Shown one piece after another: positions 49,266 through 60,440 of a DNA stretch of 64,000 bases. The DNA lies in assembly GCA_007258455.2 (NCBI GenBank), contig VDFB02000001.1, forward strand, positions 11,512,754 to 11,576,753, written 5' to 3'. Made by a program: the position numbers and the translations under genes. The stretch comes from Sequoia sempervirens. Lineage: Eukaryota > Streptophyta > Pinopsida > Cupressales > Cupressaceae. Position 1 is the stretch's first letter. Each line of letters begins with the position of its first letter. The notes under the pieces were generated by a model. It did not search any database, had not been told where the DNA came from, and saw nothing but the letters and a program-made list of their open reading frames with translations.

Positions 49266-49924
49266 AAAAGATTAAACCCATTAAAGTCACAGTGATGCAT
49301 GAAGAGAACCATATTTTTCCTTGACAAATTTATTGTTTTTATGAATACAAATATTGGGAGTGTTCATAAACACCCTAGACACCATATACATCATGGAGTA
49401 CATAGTGGATGCACCTAGAACTCAAGAGAACCTTCAAACTATGGATAACCACATAAACACTTCAAATATTATGCTCAAAATTAGCAACAAAATAAAAAAT
49501 AACCTTCAACTTAAGTAACACAACACACCTATAAAAAATAAAATAAGTAATAAGAAGAAAGAAGCAATGACTGACAGGAGACAATGGTACAACTTTAGTG
49601 AGGTTAAAAACCTCACCTCTATGAATTGGAGATGGCCAATGATATGGTGAATTTATCCAACTCAATCGTGCAATAAGAAATGAAAGGAGGCATTAATCAA
49701 AGACATGTAGCGATGTTTACCTTATAATGAGAAAGTATAGTAAATGTTTACCTTTGAAGTGCAATTCACCATCACCAAGTCATTGAAGGGAGAATGCAGT
49801 GAGCCAAAAATGAATTGAAATTGCACACCATCAAAGAAGATTGAACAAGACACAAATTTACAAGAAGTGTCAACTGAATATACCAAGATGTCTAAAAGAT
49901 TGAAACAAAGAACACATTTAAAGA

Positions 49925-49927
<3 letters not shown>
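49266..49927. other. Unassigned spacer with a conserved 19-bp palindrome
   Basis: Nothing coding. At 49598-49616 is GTGAGGT-taaaa-ACCTCAC, a perfect 7-bp-arm hairpin. The same arms with 5-base loops recur at 50671-50689 and 53030-53048. Confidence 0.6.

Positions 49928-49995
<68 letters not shown>
49928..49995. repeat. Perfect (AT)34 microsatellite
   Basis: Sixty-eight bases of uninterrupted AT dinucleotide. The purity contrasts with the imperfect tracts nearby and suggests recent expansion. Confidence 0.97.
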
Positions 49996-49998
<3 letters not shown>

Positions 49999-50038
49999 CT
50001 AAATGACAATCAAATTGAACATTTGTACATGAGTTATA

Positions 50039-50096
50039 TATATACACACAGACACACAGACACAGACACACACACACATACACACCAACATCTTTA
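50039..50096. repeat. Imperfect (CA)n/(GACA)n microsatellite
   Basis: TATATACACACAGACACACA type sequence with interspersed GACA units. Confidence 0.85.
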
Positions 50097-50148
50097 GCAC
50101 TTAGAGAAGATTGGATGTAACAATCACATTGTATGGAACAAAAATGCA

Positions 50149-50448
50149 TTGGCATTCATAAATAGTACAAGTTGAAACCCCAGATATTGAGTTACAGGGT
50201 GGTGGGTGACAAACATTTACAGTGCATACAACTGATCTATATTCCCAGACATATAGAATTAAAAAAAAACCTGAAATTGATCTAAAATGACTTGACATTC
50301 ATAAATAATGTACGTTGAAACCCCATATCTTGAGTTACAGGTTATTGTGACAAACATTGGCATCATATAAAACATATTTGTATTTTGAGGCATAAAAAAT
50401 ATAAATGAAAAACTCAATGTAAACATCAAGGTGAAACCCAAGACATTT
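50149..50448 (+). repeat. Two-unit tandem repeat (~140 bp); second unit pairs with 47158-47292
   Basis: Both units contain 'CATTCATAAATA', 'GTTGAAACCCCA', 'TTGAGTTACAGG' and 'TGACAAACATT'. The starts are near 50149 and 50289. The second unit extends into the inverted-repeat arm described at 47158. Confidence 0.75.
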
Positions 50449-50629
50449 ATAGTTTTGTGAAAAATATATGCATAGCATACAATAGGTTGGCATTTGTAGT
50501 CATAAAGATTAGTATAGAACTGTTATGCATTAAGAATTGATTTGAAATCACTTGATCTTGTGCAGGTAGAGTGTAACAATCACATTTTATACAATAGATG
50601 TACATAATATATGCCATATACATATGTTG

Positions 50630-50990
50630 GCTTCATTTCATTTTAGCCATATCAAAATGATATAGGTCTAGTGAGGTAAAAAACCTCACTTGAAAGAGAA
50701 AGGGAGTTTTCGAGCATGTAGAGCCCAACAATGAAGCATATAGAGAGTAACAATGAATCATGGAGAGCCAAATATATATGGGTGTGTAACCAAACGAAGA
50801 CTCCAAAATAAACGCAAACAAAAGGAATGACAATGAGCGAGATATGAGAGAATTTGGAGCATTGAATTAACCTTGATCTTCGAATTAGGCACTTGTAAGT
50901 CCGAGTAACTGCAAAGGGATGCATAAGGCAAGTTGCCCAGTGGAGTTAACGAAGGAGTCGATGAGTGATTAATGCTCTCAACTGGACGTT
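50630..50990 (+). repeat. ~340-bp direct repeat, copy 1 (with 52990-53340)
   Basis: Contains the hairpin GTGAGGT-aaaaa-ACCTCAC (50671-50689). It then shares 'GAAAGGGAG' variants, 'AATAAACGCAAACAAA', 'GATATG.GAGAAT.TGGAGCAT' and 'TAACGAAGGAG' with the second copy. Non-coding. Confidence 0.75.
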
Positions 50991-51009
50991 CTGGTGGGGA
51001 AGGAATGTA

Positions 51010-51210
51010 ATTATATACATATACATATACATAGATATATACATATATACACATACAATTACATATATACATATATACATATACACATATACATATATAC
51101 ATATACATACATATATACACATATACATATATATATATATATATATATAATGAATATACATACATATACATACATATATATATATATATATAATGAATAT
51201 ATATATGTAC
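51010..51210. repeat. Complex ACATAT/TA microsatellite
   Basis: About 200 bp of CATATA, ACATAC and (TA)n units with two 'TATAATGAATATA' interruptions. It produces a chance 160-codon Tyr/Ile/Val-rich frame on the minus strand (50758-51240), which is not a gene. Confidence 0.9.
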
Positions 51211-52960
51211 ACACATAAGAACATAATAATACAATTGCATGGCATAGTATCTTTGAAAGAGGAACCAATGAAATCACTTTCATATTTCGAAATAACAAAC
51301 AAATATGAAAAATAATTTGCAATGTGAATGTTTGTGCAATGTCAAACACACAAATAGAAGTGCATGGTAGAAAACCTTGCAAAGGACAACCAGTCAAACC
51401 ATATCCATATTTCGTAGTAAGAATGAAGTAGAAAAATAAAATTGCAAAGTGAATTATTGTGTGGCACTTAGTCTCTATTTATATGCAAGTGATATACATT
51501 GAAAGAAGTTTTAAGTTAATAGGAATGAGCCCTTCTATTGTAATAGGATGAACAATGATACACAAACATATAAGTCTTATCTGTTCAAGATATACATGAT
51601 GTGGATGGATCAAATCATCCATAGAATATTGTGTATATTTTGAACAAATTAGGCTCTTTTCATTGTATATCACTGTTTGTAGATGTACCTTTGTACACAT
51701 GTGGACTTTATAGGCCTCTCTAGTGATTTGGCAGGAAGACAACCAAAAGTAGGTGGTAAATTTGAATTGTTAAGGATTGGGGAAGTCATTCCTTGGACTA
51801 GGTACTAGGAGAAGGGTGGATTACTTATGAAGGGAACTATTGTGCAATGAAGAACAAAATAATAGAATTGCAAGACATAATATCTTTGAAATGAAAAGTA
51901 GTGAAACCATTTTCATATTTAGGAATAACAAACAAATGTTAAAGGCGAATTGCATAGTTAAAGTTTGTGCAATAACGAACACACGAATATAAGTGCATGG
52001 CAAAAAAACCCTCTAATTGTGAACCACCAAAACCCTTTCCATATTTGGTAGTAACAATCAAATATAAAAAACATTTCACAAAGTGAACTATTGTGCAAGG
52101 AAGAACAAAATAATACAATTGCATGGCAAAATATCTTCAAAATGAAAAGCAAGAAACCATTTTTATATTTGGGAATAACAAAAAAATATTAAAGGAAAAT
52201 TGCATAGTTACAGTTTGTGCAATGACAAACACACGAATACAAGTGCATGGCAGAAAACCCTCTAATTGTGAACCACTGAAACCTTTTCCATATTTGGTAG
52301 TAACAATCAAATATAAAAAGCATTTCGTAGAGTGAACTATTGTGCAAGGAAGAACAAAATAATATAATTGCATGGTAGCATATCTTCAAAATGAAAACCA
52401 GTGAAACCATTTCCATATTTTAGAATAACAAACGAATATTAAAAGCAAAATGCAGAGTTAAAGTTTGTCAAATCACGAACACAAGAATAGAAGTGCATGG
52501 CAGAAAACCCTCAAAATGATAAACAACAAAACCCTATGAATATTTCGTAGTAACAGTCAAATATAAAAAGGAATTTGCAGTGTGAATCATTGTGCAACAA
52601 AGAAACATTAATAGAAGTGCATGCAAGAATATCTTCAATATTAAAACCAATAACCATTTTCATATTTCAGAATAACAATGTAATAATGAAAAACTAGTTA
52701 AACCATTTCATATTTCCATATTAAACCAGTTAAACCCAGTTAAGAATAGAAGTGCATGGTAGAAAACCAATGAAACTTTTTCCATATTTCATCGAAAAAA
52801 TCTAATAATAATGAAAAACCAGTGAAAACGTTGTCCAATGAAGAACACCAGATTATGAGTGCATGGATGAGTACATATGAAACGAAAACCAGTGACACCC
52901 TCCCCACATTTGCTACTATTAATCTTTTTCAAAGATAAATTTGCACAATAAAAATATGTG
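51211..52960 (+). repeat. Satellite-like tandem array, period ~250 bp
   Basis: The phase marker 'GAACTATTGTGCAA' or close variants starts at 51833, 52085, 52334 and 52584, with a weaker copy near 52829. That gives periods of 252, 249, 250 and ~247. Each unit also holds two sub-motifs, 'AAAACCAGTGAAACCATTTTCATATTT' and 'GAACACA.GAATA.AAGTGCATGGCA', about half a unit apart, hinting at an older ~125-bp subrepeat. One more copy lies at 51211-51440, separated by about 390 bp of unrelated DNA (51441-51832). Neighbouring central units are very similar to each other and the edge units are more diverged. Confidence 0.85.
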
Positions 52961-52989
52961 CAAAAAATAACAAAATGATATAAGTGCAT

Positions 52990-53340
52990 GGCAAAATACC
53001 ATCAAATAGAAAGACATTGATACAGGTTAGTGAGGTTGAAAACCTCACCTAAAAGAAAAAGGGAGCTTTTGAGAGTGCAAAGCTGAACAAAGAAGCGTGG
53101 AGAGCTGAACAAATCGTGGAGAGTCGAACCAGTATAGGTGCATAACGAAACAAACACTCTAGAATAAACGCAAACAAAAAGGATGAGAATGAGTGGGATA
53201 TGCGAGAATGTGGAGCATCGAATGAACTTTGATCTTTGTTTTATGCGCTTGTCAGTCGGATTAAATGTGGAGGGACACGTAAGACAAGTTGCGTAGTTGA
53301 GGTAACGAAGGAGGTGGCAAAGTAAACTGGTCGTTTAGGG
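52990..53340 (+). repeat. ~340-bp direct repeat, copy 2
   Basis: Second copy of the sequence at 50630-50990, again starting at the hairpin (53030-53048, loop TGAAA) and continuing to 'GTAACGAAGGAG'. Together with 50630-50990 it brackets most of the array. Confidence 0.75.
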
Positions 53341-53791
53341 TGGTGAGGCTATCAGAATCCACACGTCCATCCGATCCAAAGCACGTAGATTTGTGCGTTG
53401 ACTAAGGTGGTGGATAGACTCCACTTTCGAACGAACGACAAAATGGCCCTGTTTTGAACACTGTGGAGGAATCGGTGCGTGACAGGGGGACGATGCTCAA
53501 AAATAAAAAAAATAAAAAAACTGACAGATACACAAGTGACAAGACAAGATTGACAGGGTGATCAAGTTTTTATTTTTTTTATTTTGGTACACGTGAACCT
53601 CCAAAATTAGGGTGTCCTACTTTAGGCCCCTCTCACCTACAATTTTACAATGTGGAAGAATAAATATAAACATAGTAGGTACCAGTCGGCTTAACTACGG
53701 AACTAAACGCAAAACTTTCTCTATTTCAGCATACAATATTTCGTGCTGGTAACCCTAAAACTGCTGCCCGCTTCTTGTTGCGGCAGCTTCC
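53341..53791 (+). promoter_or_regulatory. Upstream region of the intact mTERF gene; candidate TATA box
   Basis: No other gene is present. AATAAATATAAAC at about 53659-53671 is the best TATA-like element, ~125 bp before the ATG, giving a plausible 5' leader of ~90 nt. The region 53560-53625 ('TTTTGGTACACGTGAACCTCC', 'GGGTGTCCTACTTTAGG') resembles 48845-48890 ('TTTTAGTCCATGTGGACCTGC', 'AGGTGCTCCACTATGGG') and contains an ACACGTGA E-box/ABRE-like core. Function is inferred only. Confidence 0.3.
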
Positions 53792-54928
53792 ATGAACACC
53801 ATGTTATGTCGCAAACTGTTTGTTATGCAACCATTCCATTTTCGCAATGTGTTTTCAACCCTTACCGTTACCAATGCTGATCTGCAGAGCCTTTTGTCAA
53901 ATCTTTTCTCCACCAAGCTTAACATGTCTGCTGCCGACATCACCCGGATGTTCGAAAGAATCCCCCGGTTGCAGAGGCTTCAAAATCTCCACACCATCGA
54001 GCAGTTCATTCATATGTTGAACAGAGTTGGCTGTTCTGAAGCCCAAATTGCCAAGATAATGAGGGTTCAGCCGTCAGTTATGTTCGTAAGTGCAGAAAGA
54101 ATATTGGAACCCAAAATCAAACTGCTGGAAGATTTCGGTTTTCAGGGTGAAAATCTGACGAAACTTTTGAGTAGCAATCCAAACATCTTGGGCGTCAGCC
54201 TCGAGAACGCCCTTCTTCCCAATATGGAGTTTCTTAAGAGCGTATTTCAGTCCCCTGATTTGCTCGTCAGATGCCTGCTAAGAGCTCCCTTCATTTTGGG
54301 TTATAAACTGGACAAGACCCTGAAGCCCTCGCTTGCTTTCTGGGAGGGATGGGGTTTTCAAGGGACGGAGCTTGCCAGCTTCTTACAGATACAACCGGCC
54401 GTTCTGCAACGCTCTTCTCTAACGCCTGCTCAAGCTGATCTTATTTACAAGATTGATGCTGACAAAGGAAGCAAAAAGTTCAAATATATTGTAAGTGCAG
54501 TGGCTGTTAGCCGCATAGAAACATTAGAGGCCAAGATAGAGAATCTCAAACTCTGCGGGCTCTCGGCAGAAGAAATCTGGCAAGTATTTCGCGTCGCCCC
54601 TCAAGTCTTATGCAGCTGCAAGGAAAAGATTCGTGAGAAAATGAACTTTGTAGTTAACAATATGGAACTCCCTGCAAATTATGTAGTGGAACACCCCGGC
54701 TTGTTATTAACGAGTTTGGAAAAGATGAGGCCCAGGTTTCTAGTTTGTCAGAAAATCAAATCCAGCAATGACCTTAGCCTTTCTCTTTTAACGGTATTGA
54801 CGATGCCAGAGGCAAGGTTTGTTAGAAATATTATAGGAAGGCATCCTGAATCTACGACACTTTGGAAAATTTATCAAAATGCCATCTCTAATGTCACCAA
54901 CCACACACAAAGCTCAACCAAGTGTTAA
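53792..54928 (+). CDS. mTERF domain protein, intronless
   Basis: Complete 378-codon frame ending TAA 54926-54928. The ATG is the first in frame and aligns with the paralogue's start. mTERF proteins stack ~30-residue helical repeats into a nucleic-acid-binding superhelix and act in mitochondria or chloroplasts on transcription, splicing or tRNA/rRNA maturation. Residues 1-45 are rich in Arg, Leu, Ser, Phe and Thr with few acids ('RKLFVMQPFHFRNVFSTL'), like an organellar targeting peptide. From about 65 to 350 there are roughly seven repeats with the typical leucine/proline pattern: 'LLEDFGFQGENLTKLLSSNP', 'LKSVFQSPDLLVRCLLRAP', 'FWEGWGFQGTELASFLQIQP', 'NLKLCGLSAEEIWQVFRVAP', 'FVRNIIGRHPE'. Length fits the many ~380-aa intronless mTERFs of land plants. 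The left duplicate (35032) is broken, so this is probably the working member. The exact orthologue and organelle are not determinable here. Confidence 0.92.
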   Translation: MNTMLCRKLFVMQPFHFRNVFSTLTVTNADLQSLLSNLFSTKLNMSAADITRMFERIPRLQRLQNLHTIEQFIHMLNRVGCSEAQIAKIMRVQPSVMFVSAERILEPKIKLLEDFGFQGENLTKLLSSNPNILGVSLENALLPNMEFLKSVFQSPDLLVRCLLRAPFILGYKLDKTLKPSLAFWEGWGFQGTELASFLQIQPAVLQRSSLTPAQADLIYKIDADKGSKKFKYIVSAVAVSRIETLEAKIENLKLCGLSAEEIWQVFRVAPQVLCSCKEKIREKMNFVVNNMELPANYVVEHPGLLLTSLEKMRPRFLVCQKIKSSNDLSLSLLTVLTMPEARFVRNIIGRHPESTTLWKIYQNAISNVTNHTQSSTKC

Positions 54929-55303
54929 TTTGAATTTGGGAACGAGGTAGTGAGAATCAGGACTCAGAAACCACAAAAAACATATTAATCTTGTCTTTTG
55001 CAAAAGTTTGGCCTTCCCTCTCCATCCAAGTGTTCGCTGTTAGCATTTTACATACCTGGATGTACCACGTTCAACAACAGGAGCTACGTTGATATTCCCT
55101 CTGCTATGCATTCTGTGTCTAATTGCGCTTCAAGCAAGGTATGCATAGTAGTTACTAAATTTTTAAGTGAGCTAATTGCTTTCACTGCAGCCTTTCAATG
55201 TCATGTAATTGATAGGCTATTTAACAGCTAGAAGTTTTGTTGCGTCTGAAAGGCATTTAAGAAATCACATGATTATGTTTGGAATGGAAATTATGCTAGA
55301 GTA

Positions 55304-55417
55304 AGGAGTGAACAGTTATACGCAATTTTCTGCAAACAAGTTTTCCAGCCCCCAAATATTAGGAGTGAATGGATATACACAATTTTCGGCATACAAGTTT
55401 TCCAGCCCCCAAATATT
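55304..55417 (+). repeat. 57-bp tandem duplication
   Basis: Two units starting AGGAGTGAA (55304 and 55361) share 'CAAGTTTTCCAGCCCCCAAA'. The left duplicate has one unit (about 36534-36590), so the duplication arose in the right copy. Confidence 0.85.
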
Positions 55418-56927
55418 TGCAGAAGTTGTAATTTTGGGTTTGATGTAGTACCGTTTAGAATACCCGTGTCAGTTTGTCTAAAGATTCTCATCTAAGTCCT
55501 TCAAAGAATTCGTGAAAATCAATGAACTAGAACAGTTGGTTCTTCCATTTTTAGGTGAAATTTATTAGCAATTGTTGGACAACATCACAAAATATCATTA
55601 GTTGGAAGCCATAGTTAAATAAATGATTTTAAACATTGATTTGGGACCCACACTGGCCTAGTCATTTCAGGCTCCAACTAGGCAAACTTGAAATTCAAAT
55701 CAATTGGATTTTCACGGATTCCAATTCAGAATAACATCAATAACATATGGATCAAATTTGCAAATCCCTTCAAAATGTTGGAACAGGCTGCAAGCTTCTA
55801 AATTTTGATGGACTGGTCACTGTGTTACACCTAGGAGATTCTCAATTAGAGAAATTGTTCATGATTCAATGAATGTGTGGTCGTTGATAGATCAAAGGAA
55901 TTTCTCAGGGTTTAAAGAAGCTGGTACTAAAAAAGGTGAATGCTGTAAATGAGGATGAGGGTTTTAAGCTTTAAACATTGAGGTTTTTATTAGTTTAATA
56001 ATTTGAAATTTCTTAACAAGGTGGGCTTGAGAGTGATCGAGTCTCATGCAAGTTCTACAGAGAAAAAGGGAAATGTAGAAGGCTCTGCAGATTTCTGTCA
56101 AACTCATTCAAGTTATTCTAATCAAAGTAGCAAAACTCATTGCTGCTGGCTTGGTTCAGGACTTTGTAACTCAACCACAGATGCATGGAGTCTCAAAATT
56201 ATGGTCTTAGACATGCCACAGTTTTCATTGCATTTCTGTAATACCATACTGACCATGTAAGCTATTAATGCTTCTTTTAATGTTTTGTGATGGTATTCTG
56301 CCAGTTCCCTCTGGTCTATTGGTCTATTTAAACCTTGCAGTGCAGTATCCACAGCAATTTTTTATTTTCTGTTATCAATCAGTTTGGTACAGGTTTTCAA
56401 GCATGGGCAAATTACAGGTTACTTGCTATGACTTTTTCTTTGTGTCTTACAATCATCAAATAGTATAGATACATTTAATATGTCAACACAAACTATGAAA
56501 AAAATGGTATGCTTGAAAATGGACAAATCAATGCAAAACAAATAGGAACACAAAAGTATTTTGATTAGAGCACCTAGAATATTTTTTTGTAGGAGCTCAC
56601 TCCAAATGTTGATCAGAAGTGCTTTGTCTTACTGCAAAAATAATTGCTCTAAAATTTATAGAATCAATAAGGAAATTTCTACCATAGAATGAGCCTAGAA
56701 ACAATGCTTTCAGATTTTGATGTGGAAGGTTTGGTTTAGAATCTATGATTCTATATCATAACCCACCTTCAAGATTATATAAAATAAAATCAAAAGTATC
56801 ATTGGCTATTTGTAAAATTCTAATAATGGAGGATTTGATTTTGCACAATAAAAGATTGGAAAATCACTGGCTCAGAGAATAGTTTTAGAGAATTCAAGAG
56901 AGGATGTGATGTAGGCTTCCGACACTT

Positions 56928-57187
56928 ACCAAATCTGCATATGTTTTCTGATGCTGATACTGTTCTTAATCACTGCTGTAGATCTCTTCCATGTAAATCA
57001 CAATGTGGGGAAGTCTCCTCCTAACTGATTATCACCAAAGATTGCATTCACATGGAATTTACCGAAACTGCATATGTTTTCTGATGCTTATACTGTTATT
57101 AATCACTGCTGTGGATCTCTGCCATGTAAATTACAATTTAGGGAAGTCTCCTCCTAACTGACTATCACCAAAAGATTGCATTCACAA
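56928..57187 (+). repeat. 131-bp tandem duplication
   Basis: Units begin TTACC (56928 and 57059) and share 'CTGCATATGTTTTCTGATGC', 'AATCACTGCTGT' and 'GGGAAGTCTCCTCCTAACTG' at the same spacing, with about ten differences. Confidence 0.9.
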
Positions 57188-57409
57188 GGAATGCTATTTT
57201 AATTTACAGTGCTATAATACCAGAAAGAGTTGGAGACATTGAGTCATTTTCCTAGTGATAGTTAGGATTCAAGCTTCATTGAACTCAACTATTTATGAAT
57301 CAATCCTTCAACTATGATGTCATGAATATATTTAAATCTTCTTCTGTGCATGATATATGAGCAACAAAATCATTTACAGTACACATAGGCTATGATTCAT
57401 TTGCTTTAG

Positions 57410-58354
57410 TGTAATATCCCTTCGTCGAACCTAAACCTGACTACACAGGATACATACCAGGCCCCTAATTATAACAGTAGCTTCTATGGCCTGTGGGAAT
57501 AATAGGGTGAAGAACAGTGCTCAGCATGAATATTAAGATCAGACATACGAATTAATGCAATGTTGGATCTGTTTGGACATCGCGTATACAGCCGAGTATA
57601 ACAGCATCAATCTTAAGGCCTTGAGGGAGTACGCCCAGCACTTTGAAGAAAATGATTTAAAGTAACCCATACAAGGAGAAAATGCAATTTCAACAAGGAC
57701 TAAGTAATATTACAAATTATGATTAAAGTTTATTAATCAAGAGGCATGTGAAGAGTTATGTCTGTTGGAGAAAAAAGGAAGTTAAGAGATGCCAAGCAAG
57801 GAGAAGGAGCATCATGGACTATTCTGTTGTCCGATTTCTACTCCTTGTTGGAGCATGGAACTTTAGTTCATTTAACTTGAGGATGAAAACTCCGTAGGTC
57901 TGGAATTGGAGGATGAAAACCCACAATTGCTTTGAGTGATTTCATACAAAAATCACCATTGTGCTGATTTGACTGATTTTCTAGTAGATATTGATAAAGA
58001 TTTCAAGTTAATAGCATTTATTGTTCTTCAATAAATCTGATCGCTATTGTTGAAGAAGGTTTATGCTAAGCATGGCTGTGGCATTCTAAGGACTGGTTAA
58101 TTTAGATCGCATGCATTTGGTTAATCCTTCAACATCCTTGTGAAGAGTTGTGCCTTTTCATAAGGAGAGTTAATAATTAATTTTAATATTTAATGTAGCT
58201 GTTTAATACTTGGAAATAGGAGTTTTGGGGGATTAATATTATTAATCTACAACAGCCAATTCAGGAGTTTTGTGAACAGCTATTAACTTTTGTATTTTGT
58301 GAAGAAAATCAAATTTGATAGGATACTACAGAAGGTTCCATTCAGGATATTACA
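57410..58354. mobile_element. Solo LTR-like insertion (945 bp) in the right duplicate
   Basis: Starts TGTAATATCCC and ends GGATATTACA, perfect 10-bp inverted termini of the TG...CA type. Flanks are TTTAG (57405-57409) and TTTAA (58355-58359), four of five matching as a target-site duplication. The left duplicate has no such sequence between its matching blocks around 37800-37850. No coding region. Confidence 0.7.
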
Positions 58355-58628
58355 TTTAAGACACCTTGATGATAAATCATGGAGCGTGTTTTGAAACATT
58401 TGTAAAAATCTCTAGATATTTGCATCAAAAGCTTCATATATGGTAGGTTATAATTGTTTAATTTGGATGAATAGGTCAAACATGCACATACACATCCAAT
58501 AGGTTATGGTTGTTTAATTTGGATGGATGGTTGAAACATACATGTGCACAGACACTCACACACAAACTTCTTTGATCCATGATTCATTAGTAGTGGTTCA
58601 CAGGAGCCCATCTGTCATGACCATGAAT

Positions 58629-59016
58629 GGGGTCACCTTAGCACTCATCAAATCTAGGTGAGTGTAAAAGAGGAAAAAATATGATTTAGCTAAGATGATT
58701 GGCTAAATGATTTGACCTACTTTACATTAGGATTTGTATTAGTTTGTTGCTATTTAACAAAATAATTCTACAGTCTGAAAGTGCTTTAAATAAAAGTTTT
58801 TTAATTAACTAGAGCATAAAAGGGGTCACCTTAGCCCTCATTGAATCTAGGTGAGTGTAAAAGAGGAAAAAATATGATTTAGCTAAGATGATTGGCTAAA
58901 TGATTTGACCTGCTTTACATTAGGATTTGTATTAGTTTGTTGCTGTTTAACAAAATAATTCTACAGTCTGAAAGATGCTTTAAATAAAAGATTTTTATTT
59001 AACTAGAGCATAAAAG
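58629..59016 (+). repeat. 193-bp tandem duplication
   Basis: Units start GGGGTCACCTTAGC (58629 and 58822) and are nearly identical through 'AATCTAGGTGAGTGTAAAAG' to 'AACTAGAGCATAAAAG', with roughly ten differences. Recent, and absent from the left duplicate. Confidence 0.95.
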
Positions 59017-60440
59017 AAATTAATAAAGGACTATGTATATTGGAAATTAAAAACTAATTCATAGAATCAAATAATCAATAATATAATATAAAAGAAGATG
59101 AAGGGAGGAACCTAGTACCAAACAAAGTTAGTCATTGCCTAGGGCGCTAGTGTATCACAAAGATGTATGTGCTAAGCACTGTAGCGAGTACAACCAAGTA
59201 CCAAAAAACTGCTAAAAATGTTCAAATCTCATCCACTTGTTCACCCAGTGTCTGAAATTAGAAGTGGGAACATACCAAAAACATACTAGATAATGAAAAT
59301 ATATCGAATGACAAGATTTGCATTATTTTAATGAGGAAATTAAATGAATTGACATACAAGAAAGCACTTGTAAACATCCATGTGGTTGAGTGCTTTTAGA
59401 ATATTTGCAAACACAAAGAAGAGGAAAATTGTTTGGGGCTGTTTGGGGTCTCGCGTTTAAGTCAAGCTCTTATATTGGTCTTTCGACCTCCATAGGTAGC
59501 CCATAGGTAGCCAATGATAGAGAGATTGAAAAATAGTTGGTGAGTGCTCGTATCCAAAGTATATTTGGGAATGGTAAGAGCAGTAGTGTAAACTAGAATG
59601 AAGAAAATAACAAGGATGTGAATGTCCCAAGGTGATCAGGTGCACTACAACAAGAAGGCACAATAACAATGAAATGAAATAGCAATGAAAATAAAATATA
59701 AATAACAATATCACCAATGAAGGCGAAGCCAAAGAGATAAGAGTGTTGTAGGAAGAATGCGGGTGTGCTCACAAAGAGGAACAAAAACTTCAGAGAGCTT
59801 CAGAGTGCAAGAGATCCTAACATAAGAGACAGAGAGTGTAAAAGTGAGATTCCATTAAAAAATGAAAGAGGAAAGAGAAAGAGGCTGACAAGCTGTTCGG
59901 AGTCATTTCAAGCTGTTACCATTGACCTAGGAAGGTGACAAGTGGCAAAAAGCTTGGAAACAACCACCAAATGAGAAAGTGTCATAGGATGCTAGCACAT
60001 TGCATAGACATCAGTGTGTGATGCTAGTGTCCAGACAATTTGAGCTCTAGACATGACAAGACACTAATAAAACACAAGGATAACATAAATGCAACATCAG
60101 CTTGTCAAAAAGAGACCGGGGAGACAAAACCTTTCCACCATGGGAGGAAGAAAGTCTAATGTAAGGGCTGAAATGAGCCTAGAAACACACTAAGGGGATG
60201 GACACCAAGGTAAGTGCAAAACATAGTATGAAATTGCAAGGGTATGCAATTTTCGACATTATAGTGAGGTTCACAGGGGTATTGGAGCTCCTTGGGAGGT
60301 CATACATCTAGTACTACTATGACTCAAGTTCAATTAACCATGGAATTTCCCCCAGAATCAAGACCTCTTAAATGGCTACCATATTTACAAAATCTTCAAC
60401 AAGTGTTGTGCCATATGAATCATTCTTTATAGAGCTCCCT
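59017..60440. other. No supported gene
   Basis: Unassigned A-rich DNA that interrupts the paralogy with the left flank. A minus-strand frame (59457-59732, 91 codons) is hydrophobic without recognisable features. No terminal motifs with matching duplications were found, so how this extra segment arose is unclear. Confidence 0.45.

Larger units (their letters stand above)
54929..57409 (+). repeat. Duplicated 3' flank of the mTERF locus, right copy
   Basis: Non-coding and aligned in blocks with 36167-37840, but with extra material at 56460-57220 that the left copy lacks. A plus-strand frame (56003-56260, 85 codons) with 'SNQSSKTHCCWLGSGLC' has no recognised homology and no counterpart in the left copy. 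No gene is supported. Confidence 0.75.

Noticed and set aside
50758..51240. 160-codon minus-strand open frame rich in Tyr, Ile, Val and Met
   Set aside because: It is the translation of the ACATAT/TA microsatellite and has no stop only because of the repeat composition.
51211..52960. CRISPR-like spacing of repeats
   Set aside because: Units are ~250 bp, contiguous and diverged, with no short identical repeats and unique spacers, in a plant nuclear context.
49598..53048. Helitron 3' terminus (hairpin plus CTRR)
   Set aside because: The CTAA/CTAG touches the hairpin directly instead of lying ~10 bp beyond it, and no TC 5' end was located. Kept only as a conserved hairpin.
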